From an uncultured Campylobacter sp. (GTDB lineage: Bacteria; Campylobacterota; Campylobacteria; Campylobacterales; Campylobacteraceae), in the NCBI RefSeq assembly GCF_938017775.1, contig NZ_CALIIU010000075.1, forward strand, positions 1 to 50,939: a stretch of DNA of 50,939 nt, written 5' to 3'. The notes beneath the pieces are model-generated. The model saw only the letters and a list, made by a program, of their open reading frames with translations. It searched no databases and was not told where the DNA came from. Made by a program: the position numbers and the translations under genes. Positions 17,401 to 25,848 of this stretch are shown here, piece by piece (the first letter of the stretch is position 1; each line of letters opens with the position of its first letter).

Positions 17401-18619
17401 AGATTTTCAGCGCCTCATTTCGCACCCACTCTATCGTCGTGCCGTACGCGAGCGCCGCGGCCTTGCAGTCCTCAAATTCGGGCTTTGCTTTTTGCGTTTG
17501 GCTGCTGCCTGAAATTTTGAGCCCTATCTCGCCGAATTTCGTCTGTACCCGCACAAACTCGCGCTTTAGCTCGGTTTTAGCAACCTCTATCTCGCGGACG
17601 CCGATCGCCGTCGTGTGCGTAAATATCAGATCCTTTAAATTTTGCGCGTCCTGCTCGCGGCACAGCGCGTTTAGCTCAAAGCCCGCGCGCCCCTTTTTCA
17701 TAAAAATAGAGCGGCTAAATACGTCTAGCGCGCCGTTTTTGCGTAAAATTTCGCAGGCAAAGGCGAAGCTCTCGGCATCCATATCGTCGATGTTGGTGGA
17801 GATTAAAATTTGTTTGCAAACCTCGCCATAGCCTGAGCGTGCGCCTAAATTTCGCTCGCCCCCTTCGCCGCCTAGCTCCTCATCGGTTTCGCAAAGCATC
17901 ACTCGAAGCATGTTTGCAAAGTCTGCGGCATCTTTATCGCCCGCGCCGTAGCCGATCTTTTCGATCCTAAAGCTCGCGCCGTCCGCAAACTCGTCCGCGC
18001 AGGCCCTTAAAATCGCCGCTCCCGTGGGCGTAGTCATCTCGAAATTTGCGCGTCCTAGGTTTACGGGCACGCCTTTTAAAATTTCGCAAACGGCGGGCGC
18101 AGGCACGCTAAGCGCGCCGTGATCGCAGATCGCTACGCCGCCGCCAAGCTCGATTTTAGAGCTTACGACGCGCGAGACGCCGAGCTTTTCAAAAAGATAC
18201 TCGAGGCAGATCGCCGCGCCAGCGACGTCGGCGATGCTATCGATCGCGCCGATTTCGTGAAAATGCACCCGATCTACCTCTGTGCCGTGGACTTTGGCCT
18301 CGGCCTGCGCAATCGTGCGAAATATCGCACCCGCTCTTTGTTTGCAGCTCTGGCTTAAATTTGAACTCTCTAAAATTTGTCTGATATCCGCGTAGCTTCT
18401 GGCGTGGGGCTGCGATTTTAGCGGCATGACGTCGATTTTGGTCGCGGCGATGCCGTTTTTTAGCACGTTTTTGCGCTCCAGACGAAATTCACCGGCTAAA
18501 TTTAACTTCACTAGCTCGGCGCAAAGATAGTCAAAATCCACTCCGAGCCCCACCAGCGCTCCTAAATTCATATCGCCGCTGATACCAGCGCTCGCGTCGT
18601 AATATAAAATTTTAGCCAA
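17372..18619 (-). CDS. larC: Nickel insertion protein LarC, single reading frame
   Basis: LarC is the CTP-dependent cyclometallase that puts nickel into the pincer cofactor. The 415-residue chain starts with YYDASAGISGDM, contains the HFHEIGAIDSIADV signature, TTPTGAAIL, and the C-terminal domain with ISTNIDDMDAESF and a conserved F-x-K-K-G-R region. In Lactobacillus the protein is made from two frames by programmed slippage; here one uninterrupted frame covers both parts. The best start is TTG at 18619, two bases after the larA stop, with TAAGG upstream, implying tight coupling with larA. Confidence 0.93.
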   Translation of the reverse strand: MAKILYYDASAGISGDMNLGALVGLGVDFDYLCAELVKLNLAGEFRLERKNVLKNGIAATKIDVMPLKSQPHARSYADIRQILESSNLSQSCKQRAGAIFRTIAQAEAKVHGTEVDRVHFHEIGAIDSIADVAGAAICLEYLFEKLGVSRVVSSKIELGGGVAICDHGALSVPAPAVCEILKGVPVNLGRANFEMTTPTGAAILRACADEFADGASFRIEKIGYGAGDKDAADFANMLRVMLCETDEELGGEGGERNLGARSGYGEVCKQILISTNIDDMDAESFAFACEILRKNGALDVFSRSIFMKKGRAGFELNALCREQDAQNLKDLIFTHTTAIGVREIEVAKTELKREFVRVQTKFGEIGLKISGSSQTQKAKPEFEDCKAAALAYGTTIEWVRNEALKIYDETRKTKG

Positions 18620-18621
18620 AC

Positions 18622-19872
18622 TTACGCCTTAGGTACCGTCATCGAGCCAAACGGCAGGATGATGATTTTAGCGTCCGCGCCCTTTTGCGCTAGCGCGTCG
18701 TCCACGGCCTTTTGCAGATTGTGATACGGTTTTAGATGCACGGCTCGCATCTCATCGTCGCTAAGATCCGACACCGCCCAGGTCTGCGCCCAGAGCGAGA
18801 TTTCGGCCATTTTAGCGGCCTTATGATAGCCGAGCTTAAAGCCTGCGCTGATCTTTTCTAGCACCTTTTTAGGCGTATCCGCGGAGGCCATCAGATCAAA
18901 AAACGGCTTTGGTCCGATGCCAGTGCGGCACTTTGCGACCATTATTAAAATTCCCCCTTCAGCAAGCGCCAGTTTGCCGTTATCTAGGGCTTTTTGCGCC
19001 TGATAGAGATCGACGTCCATCGGATAGGGCGCGACCGAGATCACGATATCGGCCTTGCGCGGGATATTTACGCAAAACACCTCATCGGCTTTTCTTACGC
19101 AGTCGTAAAAGCTATCGTTGAGGTCGCCCGCGCTTGCGTAATACACGCCGTGCTCGCTATCAAGCACCGTCTGGATCGAAAAAACGTCGATGTGCGCAAG
19201 AACTTTCATCGCGTCTATCATATCCTCGTGCACGGGGTTGCCCTCTAGGCGCAGAGCTTGCGCGTCGGCGCTAAGAGCTAGTTTATGGTTTTGCGTGATG
19301 CTCTCATAAGACGCCGTGCCCGGCAAAAAAGCCTTTCTGCCGCCCGTATAACCCGCGAAATAGTGCGGCTCGACCGAGCCTATGACGATCACCTTTTTAG
19401 CCTCTGCTACGACTTTATTTAGATACATCTGCGTGCCGTTTTTGCTCTCGCCTAAAAATACCATCTCGTCGTGCTTCGAGTCGTGATCGTGCACCTCGCC
19501 TTTGGCGTTAAGCTCCGCATAAATTTCTTTGCCGAAGATCATCTCGTATTCTTCCTGCGTGCCTTCTCTGTGGCAGCCGGTGGCGATGATGAAAATTTTA
19601 TTTTTCTCGCGGATTTTCGGGTAAATTTGCTTTAAAACTTTTGCCGTAGGCGTCGGTCTCGTGCCGTCGTTTACGATGATGACGATCTTTTCGTCGCCTG
19701 CTATGAACTCATCGAAGCTTTTTTGATTTATCGGATTTGCGAGAGCCTTTGCGATGAGCGCCGTTTCGTCAAATTTAGCCACGGGGTTTGGATCGAAAAC
19801 GCCGAGCAAATTTTTCTCGTTTATCTCTAAGCTTAGATGATCGTCTTTGCCGTATGCGATAGGGATTTGCAT
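18622..19872 (-). CDS. larA: LarA-family nickel-pincer 2-hydroxyacid racemase
   Basis: LarA racemises lactate by hydride transfer on the Ni-pincer nucleotide. The 416-residue product keeps the cofactor lysine and nearby histidines: H101, H170, K180 and H196 match H108, H174, K184 and H200 of the L. plantarum enzyme in order and spacing (H-to-K 10, K-to-H 16). DGTRPTPT at 69-76 is the substrate-side loop. LarA homologues also racemise malate, phenyllactate and hydroxyglutarate, so lactate is only the default. Here it sits between a C4-dicarboxylate transporter and a fumarase/tartrate dehydratase pair, with no lactate permease in view. It is the first gene of larACEB, with its own TATAAT and a CAGGAGAC ribosome site. 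Confidence 0.92.
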   Translation of the reverse strand: MQIPIAYGKDDHLSLEINEKNLLGVFDPNPVAKFDETALIAKALANPINQKSFDEFIAGDEKIVIIVNDGTRPTPTAKVLKQIYPKIREKNKIFIIATGCHREGTQEEYEMIFGKEIYAELNAKGEVHDHDSKHDEMVFLGESKNGTQMYLNKVVAEAKKVIVIGSVEPHYFAGYTGGRKAFLPGTASYESITQNHKLALSADAQALRLEGNPVHEDMIDAMKVLAHIDVFSIQTVLDSEHGVYYASAGDLNDSFYDCVRKADEVFCVNIPRKADIVISVAPYPMDVDLYQAQKALDNGKLALAEGGILIMVAKCRTGIGPKPFFDLMASADTPKKVLEKISAGFKLGYHKAAKMAEISLWAQTWAVSDLSDDEMRAVHLKPYHNLQKAVDDALAQKGADAKIIILPFGSMTVPKA

Positions 19873-19900
19873 ATCTGTCTCCTGTGTGGAATTTGGCGGG

Positions 19901-19906
19901 ATTATA
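19901..19906 (-). promoter_or_regulatory. -10 box of the larACEB operon
   Basis: The minus strand reads ACGTTATAATCCCGCC, placing a perfect TATAAT about 29 bp before the larA ATG. The upstream 100 bp are AT-rich and carry many AAATTT words; no regulator site is recognisable. Confidence 0.6.
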
Positions 19907-20047
19907 ACGTAAATTTTATTTAAAACGATTTAGCTTTGCGCGGGTTATGAACGGAATTTAGAAAGCTTTAGAATTTAAAAATTTAGAGCATTTAAAATTT
20001 CAAAATTTTATAAAATTTTATAAAGCCACTGGGATTTGAAATTTAAA

Positions 20048-20072
20048 GCTCGCGAGTGTTGAACTCGCGAGC
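20048..20072 (-). terminator. Rho-independent terminator after dcuB
   Basis: Perfect ten-base arms GCTCGCGAGT (20048-20057) and ACTCGCGAGC (20063-20072) enclose a five-base loop. In the minus direction TTTAAATTTCAAATCC follows. It begins 9 bp past the dcuB stop and should separate dcuB transcription from larA. Confidence 0.75.
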
Positions 20073-20081
20073 ATATAGCTA

Positions 20082-21749
20082 TTATAAATAGCCGTAAATA
20101 TGAGCGAAGATAAAACCCATCGCGCATGAAGTAAGAACGCCTATTAGCCCAGGGAAAATGAAGCTGTGGTTAATGACGAATCTGCCGATGTGCGTAGTGC
20201 CGGAGCGGTCGAACTGGATCGCCGCAAGATCGCTCGGATAGGTAGGTAGGATATAGTATCCGTAGCAAGCAGGTGCAAACGCAATAATAAGACCCGGATC
20301 GATACCGATGCTAACCGCTAGCGGTACGAAAGTAGCAACAGCTGCCGCTTGAGAGTTAAGGAATTTACTAATCAAAAGCGAAACGATGACATATGTCCAC
20401 GGATACGCCATAACGACCTTACCTAGCGACGCTTTAAGCATTTCGATATGAGCAGTAAACATAGTCTCTGCCATCCATGAAATTCCATAAATGGCTACGA
20501 GCGCGATCATACCGCTATGAAAAATTTCGTTTTTAGCGATATTACCCGCTTTGATACCCGAGACAATCATCATAATGGATGCTGCAAGAAGCATGAAAAT
20601 TTGAATGGTTAAGACCATATTTAAATTTGTGGTCTTTTTCATAGTATCTTTTACGACTATGCTTGCGTTTGCGATGCTCTCGCTCTTATCACCTATCGTA
20701 ATTACTACATTTCCGTCTTGAGCGACGATGCTTTGAGTAAGCTTTTTATCTTTGTCGTAAATTTCGACGCTATTAAATTTCGTCGCATCTTTGGCTTTGG
20801 ACTCTTTGATGTTTGAGACGACCTTACCGCCGTCCACCATGGAGATAACCTGACCATCTTTGATCGTGATATTTTTGACCGTTTTTTTATCGACGATGAT
20901 CTCTACGGATTTGCCCGGAACATTTTTAGTCCACGCAGGGCGCAAGCTTTTTTCGTAACCTAAAACCGCAACTAGCGCAATAGTGGCTAAGAATATCCAC
21001 ATGCAAACCCACTTAATCCTAGGAAGCTTTTGACCTAACAAGGTCGTGCTTTCGCCGTAGATATATTTTTTCTGCTCTGGGTCCTTGATCTTTTCTTGAA
21101 ATTCCGGATCTTTATCTAGATCTTTACCTCTAAAAATCGACCACGTTCCGATCGCAAGCATACCGATGAAAGTAGAAGGGATAGTGAGTTTTAGCAGATC
21201 CAAATACGTACTAAAGCCCTCGATATGCACGCCTTGACCTAGCAAGATCGCGACCATCGAAACGCCGGCAACCGAAACAGGGCTAGCGATGATAGCAAGC
21301 TGCGAGGAGATTGTAGAAGCAGCCATCGGGCGCTCAGGGCGAATTCCATTTTTAATAGCTACGTCATAGATGATCGGAAGCAGCGTATAGACGGTGTGTC
21401 CGGTTCCGCATAAGATTGTAAGCGTCCACGCAACAGTTGGAGCGATGATACAAACCATCTTTGGATGCTTACGAAGCAATTTCTCCGCTATTTGAAGCAT
21501 TACATCAAGCCCTCCCGTAGCCTGTAGTGTTGCACTTGCTACGACAACTGCGAGGATAGTTAAAATAACGTCCACTGCCGGCTTACCCGGCTCTAATCTA
21601 AATCCAAACACTAAGATCACTAAGCCTATACCGCCTAGAATTCCCAGCGCCATACCGCCTTTTTTAGCACCATAAAACAAACAGCCCAAGACTATAATGA
21701 GCTGCAAAAAGAATTGAGTGCTTTCAGACAAACTTGTCAGAAACTCCAT
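20082..21749 (-). CDS. dcuB: Anaerobic C4-dicarboxylate transporter DcuB-like, with inserted soluble domain
   Basis: Dcu carriers exchange fumarate, malate or aspartate for succinate during fumarate respiration. The protein shows family signatures such as LQATGGLDVMLQIAEKLLRKHP, CGTGHTVYTLLPIIYD, RPERPMAAS, GISWMAETMF, KFLNSQAAA, and YYILPTYPSDLAAIQFDRSGTT near the end. It has 555 residues whereas DcuA/DcuB usually have about 440-470. The excess lies at roughly residues 274-377, between W273 of RPAW and N-M-V-L-T at 378, as a hydrophilic stretch of alternating beta-like segments (SVEIIVDKK, NITIKDGQVI, SVEIYDKDKK, NVVITIGDK). The start ATG has GAAGGAG; TATAAT lies 39 bp upstream. Codon use resembles that of a well-expressed gene. 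Confidence 0.93.
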   Translation of the reverse strand: MEFLTSLSESTQFFLQLIIVLGCLFYGAKKGGMALGILGGIGLVILVFGFRLEPGKPAVDVILTILAVVVASATLQATGGLDVMLQIAEKLLRKHPKMVCIIAPTVAWTLTILCGTGHTVYTLLPIIYDVAIKNGIRPERPMAASTISSQLAIIASPVSVAGVSMVAILLGQGVHIEGFSTYLDLLKLTIPSTFIGMLAIGTWSIFRGKDLDKDPEFQEKIKDPEQKKYIYGESTTLLGQKLPRIKWVCMWIFLATIALVAVLGYEKSLRPAWTKNVPGKSVEIIVDKKTVKNITIKDGQVISMVDGGKVVSNIKESKAKDATKFNSVEIYDKDKKLTQSIVAQDGNVVITIGDKSESIANASIVVKDTMKKTTNLNMVLTIQIFMLLAASIMMIVSGIKAGNIAKNEIFHSGMIALVAIYGISWMAETMFTAHIEMLKASLGKVVMAYPWTYVIVSLLISKFLNSQAAAVATFVPLAVSIGIDPGLIIAFAPACYGYYILPTYPSDLAAIQFDRSGTTHIGRFVINHSFIFPGLIGVLTSCAMGFIFAHIYGYL

Positions 21750-21787
21750 AGTTTCTCCTTCAGTAAAATTTAAAACAAACTTTGGCG

Positions 21788-21793
21788 ATTATA
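21788..21793 (-). promoter_or_regulatory. -10 box of dcuB
   Basis: The minus strand reads GTTAGTATAATCGCC, with an A/T-rich, T-tract-bearing upstream region. The segment 21750-22044 also has to contain the promoter of the divergent nos operon; near 21970-21985 the plus strand has ATTCCATTATAGCTC, a weak -10 candidate. Confidence 0.55.
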
Positions 21794-22044
21794 CTAACTT
21801 TTTATTTAAACAAAATTAAAGGAGCGTTACGAATTGTAAAAATCTGCCAAAATAAAAATTTACTGAAATTATAATTTTAAAGCAGAATTTATAGCGAAAT
21901 GTGAAAAATAAAATTTCACTTAGAGCTGTTTTTATATCATAGAATTTCGCAACTTTTAAGAAAACTTAGAATTCCATTATAGCTCAAGCTTTAAACCGAT
22001 TTTTAAGCCTTGGGATAGTATCATTTCGCAAAGAGCGGATTAAG

Positions 22045-23202
22045 ATGAATTTTAAAAAATTTTGTATTGCCTTTTTGATTTGTTTATCGCAGATGGCAGC
22101 AGCAGGTAGCTTTGATCTAAACTCCACGCTGCGTCTGGGCGCATTCGACGCAAGCTCGCACCGACTGCTTTTATGCGGTAGTGGCGGCGAGCTTAGGATG
22201 TTTGATACTGCTAAATGGGACGTGGAGTTCGCGCAAAAATACAGCGATAACGAAATTACGGCTCTAAATTTCAAAAACGGCAAAATTTATCTAGCTTGTG
22301 GCGGAGCCGAAATCGCGGTGCTAAACGATAGACTAAAATTTTTACGCACGCTTAAGACGGGGCGTAGCGGCACAGCCCAAATAGATGCGATCTATGCCGC
22401 AAAAGACGTGATTTACGCGGTAGTGGATAAGAATCAACTAATAAGATTAGACGAGGACCCTGATAACAGCGCGGACGGCGGCTACGCCCCAGATGAGAAT
22501 TCCACCGCGAACGGGCAATCTTTAAATAGAAATTCCATCCCCGATGGGCTGCGCGGAATTTCGTTTCATTACGGCAGGATCAATGCCGTTAGCCTAGGCG
22601 CTAACGGACTTTGCGTCGCAAGCTGGAACGGCGTAGCCTGTTTTAGCGCAGATCTTGTCGCGACTAAATTTAGCGGCATCGATACAGCGCCTAATCGCGC
22701 CGCGCAGGGAGAGCTTGGTAGCGTGAAATTTAAAGATGCGGAATTTAATAATGCGAAAAGCGCGCAAGCCTCCGAGCCAAATAAAACGAAAGCTAGCGGT
22801 GCAAAGAGCGCGAAATTTCAAAGCTTAGAATTCAAAGGCGCAAAATTTCAAGACGAGGGGCTTAAAACTCAAAGCGAAATTTCAGCCGAAGCTGGCGATA
22901 AAAATTTAAGCGGCTCTATCACTACTGCGCTTGCAGACTGCGATGGGACGCTATTTACAGGCGATATAGAGGGGGATTTTATAAATTTAAAAAGCGGCGA
23001 GCGCAAAAGCGTGGGCTCTTGGATCAAATCCATCGTGTGCGCCCGCGGTACGCAGTTTATCGCTACTAAAGATAAAATTTACGAAAATCAAAAAGCAGGA
23101 TTAAAGGAGGTTGTGGATTTAAAAAGCGAATTTTTAGCGATGTACGCAGACGGGGATACGATCCTCGTAGTCAGCAAATCAGGTAAAATTTTAAAATTCT
23201 AA
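22045..23202 (+). CDS. Periplasmic beta-propeller-like protein, first gene of nos operon
   Basis: The protein has 385 residues with a Sec signal peptide (about 1-20, cut near AAAG). The rest reads as repeating four-strand blades (L-L-L-C-G-S-G-G-E-L-R-M-F-D, I-Y-L-A-C-G-G-A-E-I-A-V-L, V-I-Y-A-V-V-D-K), a WD40-like propeller. A low-complexity insertion from about residue 220 to 285 is rich in Lys, Ala, Asn, Ser and repeated K-F-x-x-A/G words, with no propeller pattern. The gene lies 12 bp upstream of nosZ and is thus co-expressed with it. It has no CxxCH motif. A role in NosZ maturation or electron delivery is inferred from position only. I cannot assign it to a named nos gene. Confidence 0.75.
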   Translation: MNFKKFCIAFLICLSQMAAAGSFDLNSTLRLGAFDASSHRLLLCGSGGELRMFDTAKWDVEFAQKYSDNEITALNFKNGKIYLACGGAEIAVLNDRLKFLRTLKTGRSGTAQIDAIYAAKDVIYAVVDKNQLIRLDEDPDNSADGGYAPDENSTANGQSLNRNSIPDGLRGISFHYGRINAVSLGANGLCVASWNGVACFSADLVATKFSGIDTAPNRAAQGELGSVKFKDAEFNNAKSAQASEPNKTKASGAKSAKFQSLEFKGAKFQDEGLKTQSEISAEAGDKNLSGSITTALADCDGTLFTGDIEGDFINLKSGERKSVGSWIKSIVCARGTQFIATKDKIYENQKAGLKEVVDLKSEFLAMYADGDTILVVSKSGKILKF

Positions 23203-23214
23203 GAAAGGATTAGT

Positions 23215-25806
23215 ATGTTAAAAAGTTTCAAACCCGTGCTTTTGGGCTCGGTTTTGTTCGCCGCAAGCGCCCTGTGTGCCGCAGATAGTGACCTAGAGCG
23301 CGTGATGAAAGAACGAAATTTAAGCGAAAAAGACGTTTTGGCGGCGGCTAAGACCTATCAGCCGACCGGTAGGAAGGACGATTATATGGTCTTCTCCTCC
23401 GGCGGTCAAAGCGGACAGGTGATCGTTTACGGCGTGCCGTCGATGAGGATCTACAAATATATCGGCGTATTTACCCCGGAGCCTTGGCAGGGATACGGCT
23501 TTGACGAGGAGAGCAAGGCGGTCTTAAGATCGGGCTCCATTAACGGCAAAGAGATCAACTGGGGCGATACTCACCACCCAAATTTCAGCGAAAAAAACGG
23601 CGAGTATGTGGGCGATTATCTCTTTATTAACGATAAGGCAAACCCAAGAATCGCGGTTATAAATTTATCCGATTTCGAAACCACTCAAATAGTCGTAAAT
23701 CCCGTAATCAAAAGCGATCACGGCGGCTCTTTCGTAACGCCTAATACCGAATACGTCATCGAAACCAGCCAATACGCAGCCCCTTTTGATAACGACTGGC
23801 ACCCGATCGAGGAGTATCAAGCAGTCTATCGAGGTGCGGTAACGCTATGGAAATTTGACTACGATAAAGGTAAAATCGACGTAAATAAATCCTTTTCTCT
23901 AGAGCTTCCTCCATATATGCAAGATCTAAGTGACGCAGGTAAGGGCGAGAGCTTCGGCTGGGCGTTTACCAACAGCTTCAACTCCGAAATGTACACAGGC
24001 GGCATCGAAAAGGGTCTGCCTCCGATGGAAGCTGGCATGAGCCGCAACGATACCGACTACTTGCACGTTTACAACTGGCAAATTCTAGAAAAACTTGCTC
24101 AAGATAGCAAAAACTATAAGGTCGTAAACGGACACAGAATCGTTACGATAGACGCTGCTGTAAAAGCGGGAGCGCTATTTTTGATCCCTGAAGCTAAATC
24201 CCCTCATGGCGTCGATGTTAGCCCCGATGGTCGCTATATCATTATCGGCGGTAAACTAGATACTCACGCTAGCGTTTATGATTTCAAAAAGATCAAAGAG
24301 CTAATTGATAAAAAAGAATATGCAGGCAAGGATCCATACGGAATTCCGATCCTAGATATGCAAAAGACGCTTCACGGACAAGCAGAGCTTGGTCTTGGAC
24401 CTTTGCATAACACCTTCGATTCGCAAGACGGCGTAATCTATACATCGCTTTACGTTGATAGCCAGATCGTAAAATGGAATTACAAAACGCTAAAGGTTTT
24501 AGATAGGATCAACGTCCACTACAATATCGGTCACCTTGATTCTATGGAGGGCAAATCCTCAAAGCCTGTCGGCAAATACGTAATCGCGCTAGATAAGCTT
24601 TCGATCGATAGATTTAATCCTATCGGACCACTTCATCCGCAAAATCACCAGCTGATCGACATTACAGGACCTAAAATGGAGATGCTTTATGATCTTCCTA
24701 TCGGTCTTGGCGAGCCACACGACGTAGTTTCTATCGCAGCCAGTAAGCTTCATACGAAACCTACCTATACTATGGGAACGAACTCTCGCACCGGTAAGCA
24801 GCACCCTGCTATGACGCTAGCAGGTCAGGAGCGCATCGAGCGCGACGGCAAAAACGTAAAAGTCTATGCTACAGCGATCCGCAGCCATATCAATCCTGAG
24901 CACATCGAGGTTAATAAGGACGATAACGTAACGATCTATATGACAAATTTAGAGCGTGCTGAGGACGAAACTCACGGCTTTACAGTTGATGATTACGATC
25001 TGCATATGTCGCTTGAGCCGGGTAAGACTGCGAGCGTAAATTTCATCGCAGATAAAGAGGGCGTATTTCCTTTCTACTGCACAGAATTCTGCTCTGCGCT
25101 ACACCTTGAGATGTTTGGATATCTATATGTAAAAGATCCGAATAAAAAATACACTTCAGCTAAAGCGTCTATGCTAAAAGCTCTTAGCCCAGAAGCTCTA
25201 AAAGCCGAATACGACAAGGTAGTAGCTACAAATAAAGCCACCGATGATGTTATTCAATCAGTCGTTAAATTCTTAAAAGAGAAAAACTACGAGAAATATC
25301 CTAAGGTCAAGGCTTTAGTCGATGACGCGCTGGATCAATACGGCAAAATTCCTGAAACCAAAGCCAAGGCAGACGCCGCGGTAAAAGCAGGCGATATGAA
25401 TGGCGCGATACTTTGGGAAGGTCAAGTTTGGCAGTATCTAGTAAAAACCGCAGATGTTGGACTTCGCGCTAAAAATAACCTGATCCGCGAGCTCTCCACT
25501 CCTATGAGCGAGGCTGCGTCTAACGGCGAGAAGGCTTACCTACGCGGAGGCTGCAACGGCTGCCACGTCATCGGTCAAGTAAGCTCCGGTCCTGATCTAA
25601 CAGGCGTCCTACTTCGCCACGAAAACGGCGAGAAGTGGGTAGCTGATTTTATCAAAGACCCTGCTAAATTCTACGAAGACGACTACGTTAAGGCAATGAT
25701 AAATTACTTCAACCTTCGCATGCCAAATCAGCATATGAAAGACGAAGAGATCAAAGATATCATCGAATACCTAAAATGGGTCGATGAGAACGCGGGTCTT
25801 AACTAG
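23215..25806 (+). CDS. nosZ: Nitrous oxide reductase with C-terminal cytochrome c domain (clade II cNosZ)
   Basis: NosZ reduces N2O to N2 in the periplasm. The 863-residue precursor has a Sec-type signal peptide (MLKSFKPVLLGSVLFAASALCA) without twin arginines, typical of clade II. Next comes a seven-bladed propeller with the CuZ histidine motifs (DTHHPN, SDHGG, SPHGVDVSPDG, GPLHNTFD, GEPHD). The cupredoxin domain holds the CuA site FYCTEFCSALHLEM (C622, C626, H630, M633). A C-terminal monohaem domain follows, with CNGCH at 780-784 and a later MPNQHM methionine. The Wolinella enzyme has the same cytochrome fusion. A hairpin with a GCAA loop lies straight after the stop codon. Confidence 0.97.
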   Translation: MLKSFKPVLLGSVLFAASALCAADSDLERVMKERNLSEKDVLAAAKTYQPTGRKDDYMVFSSGGQSGQVIVYGVPSMRIYKYIGVFTPEPWQGYGFDEESKAVLRSGSINGKEINWGDTHHPNFSEKNGEYVGDYLFINDKANPRIAVINLSDFETTQIVVNPVIKSDHGGSFVTPNTEYVIETSQYAAPFDNDWHPIEEYQAVYRGAVTLWKFDYDKGKIDVNKSFSLELPPYMQDLSDAGKGESFGWAFTNSFNSEMYTGGIEKGLPPMEAGMSRNDTDYLHVYNWQILEKLAQDSKNYKVVNGHRIVTIDAAVKAGALFLIPEAKSPHGVDVSPDGRYIIIGGKLDTHASVYDFKKIKELIDKKEYAGKDPYGIPILDMQKTLHGQAELGLGPLHNTFDSQDGVIYTSLYVDSQIVKWNYKTLKVLDRINVHYNIGHLDSMEGKSSKPVGKYVIALDKLSIDRFNPIGPLHPQNHQLIDITGPKMEMLYDLPIGLGEPHDVVSIAASKLHTKPTYTMGTNSRTGKQHPAMTLAGQERIERDGKNVKVYATAIRSHINPEHIEVNKDDNVTIYMTNLERAEDETHGFTVDDYDLHMSLEPGKTASVNFIADKEGVFPFYCTEFCSALHLEMFGYLYVKDPNKKYTSAKASMLKALSPEALKAEYDKVVATNKATDDVIQSVVKFLKEKNYEKYPKVKALVDDALDQYGKIPETKAKADAAVKAGDMNGAILWEGQVWQYLVKTADVGLRAKNNLIRELSTPMSEAASNGEKAYLRGGCNGCHVIGQVSSGPDLTGVLLRHENGEKWVADFIKDPAKFYEDDYVKAMINYFNLRMPNQHMKDEEIKDIIEYLKWVDENAGLN

Positions 25807-25812
25807 CCCTAC

Positions 25813-25832
25813 TCTCCCCCGCAAGGGGGAGA
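25813..25832 (+). promoter_or_regulatory. Stable GCAA-tetraloop hairpin between nosZ and nosB
   Basis: TCTCCCCC, the GNRA loop GCAA and GGGGGAGA form a perfect eight-base stem beginning 7 bp after the nosZ stop. No T-run follows, only GAATTTAAAGGAG, which is the nosB ribosome site. It is therefore more likely a 3' stabiliser or processing/attenuation element that lets nosZ mRNA outlast the accessory genes than a full terminator. Confidence 0.7.
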
Positions 25833-25848
25833 ATTTAAAGGAGATGAA

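Noticed and set aside
17372..18619. Programmed frameshift in larC, as in Lactobacillus
   Set aside because: One uninterrupted frame covers both the LarC1 and LarC2 parts, so no slippage is needed.
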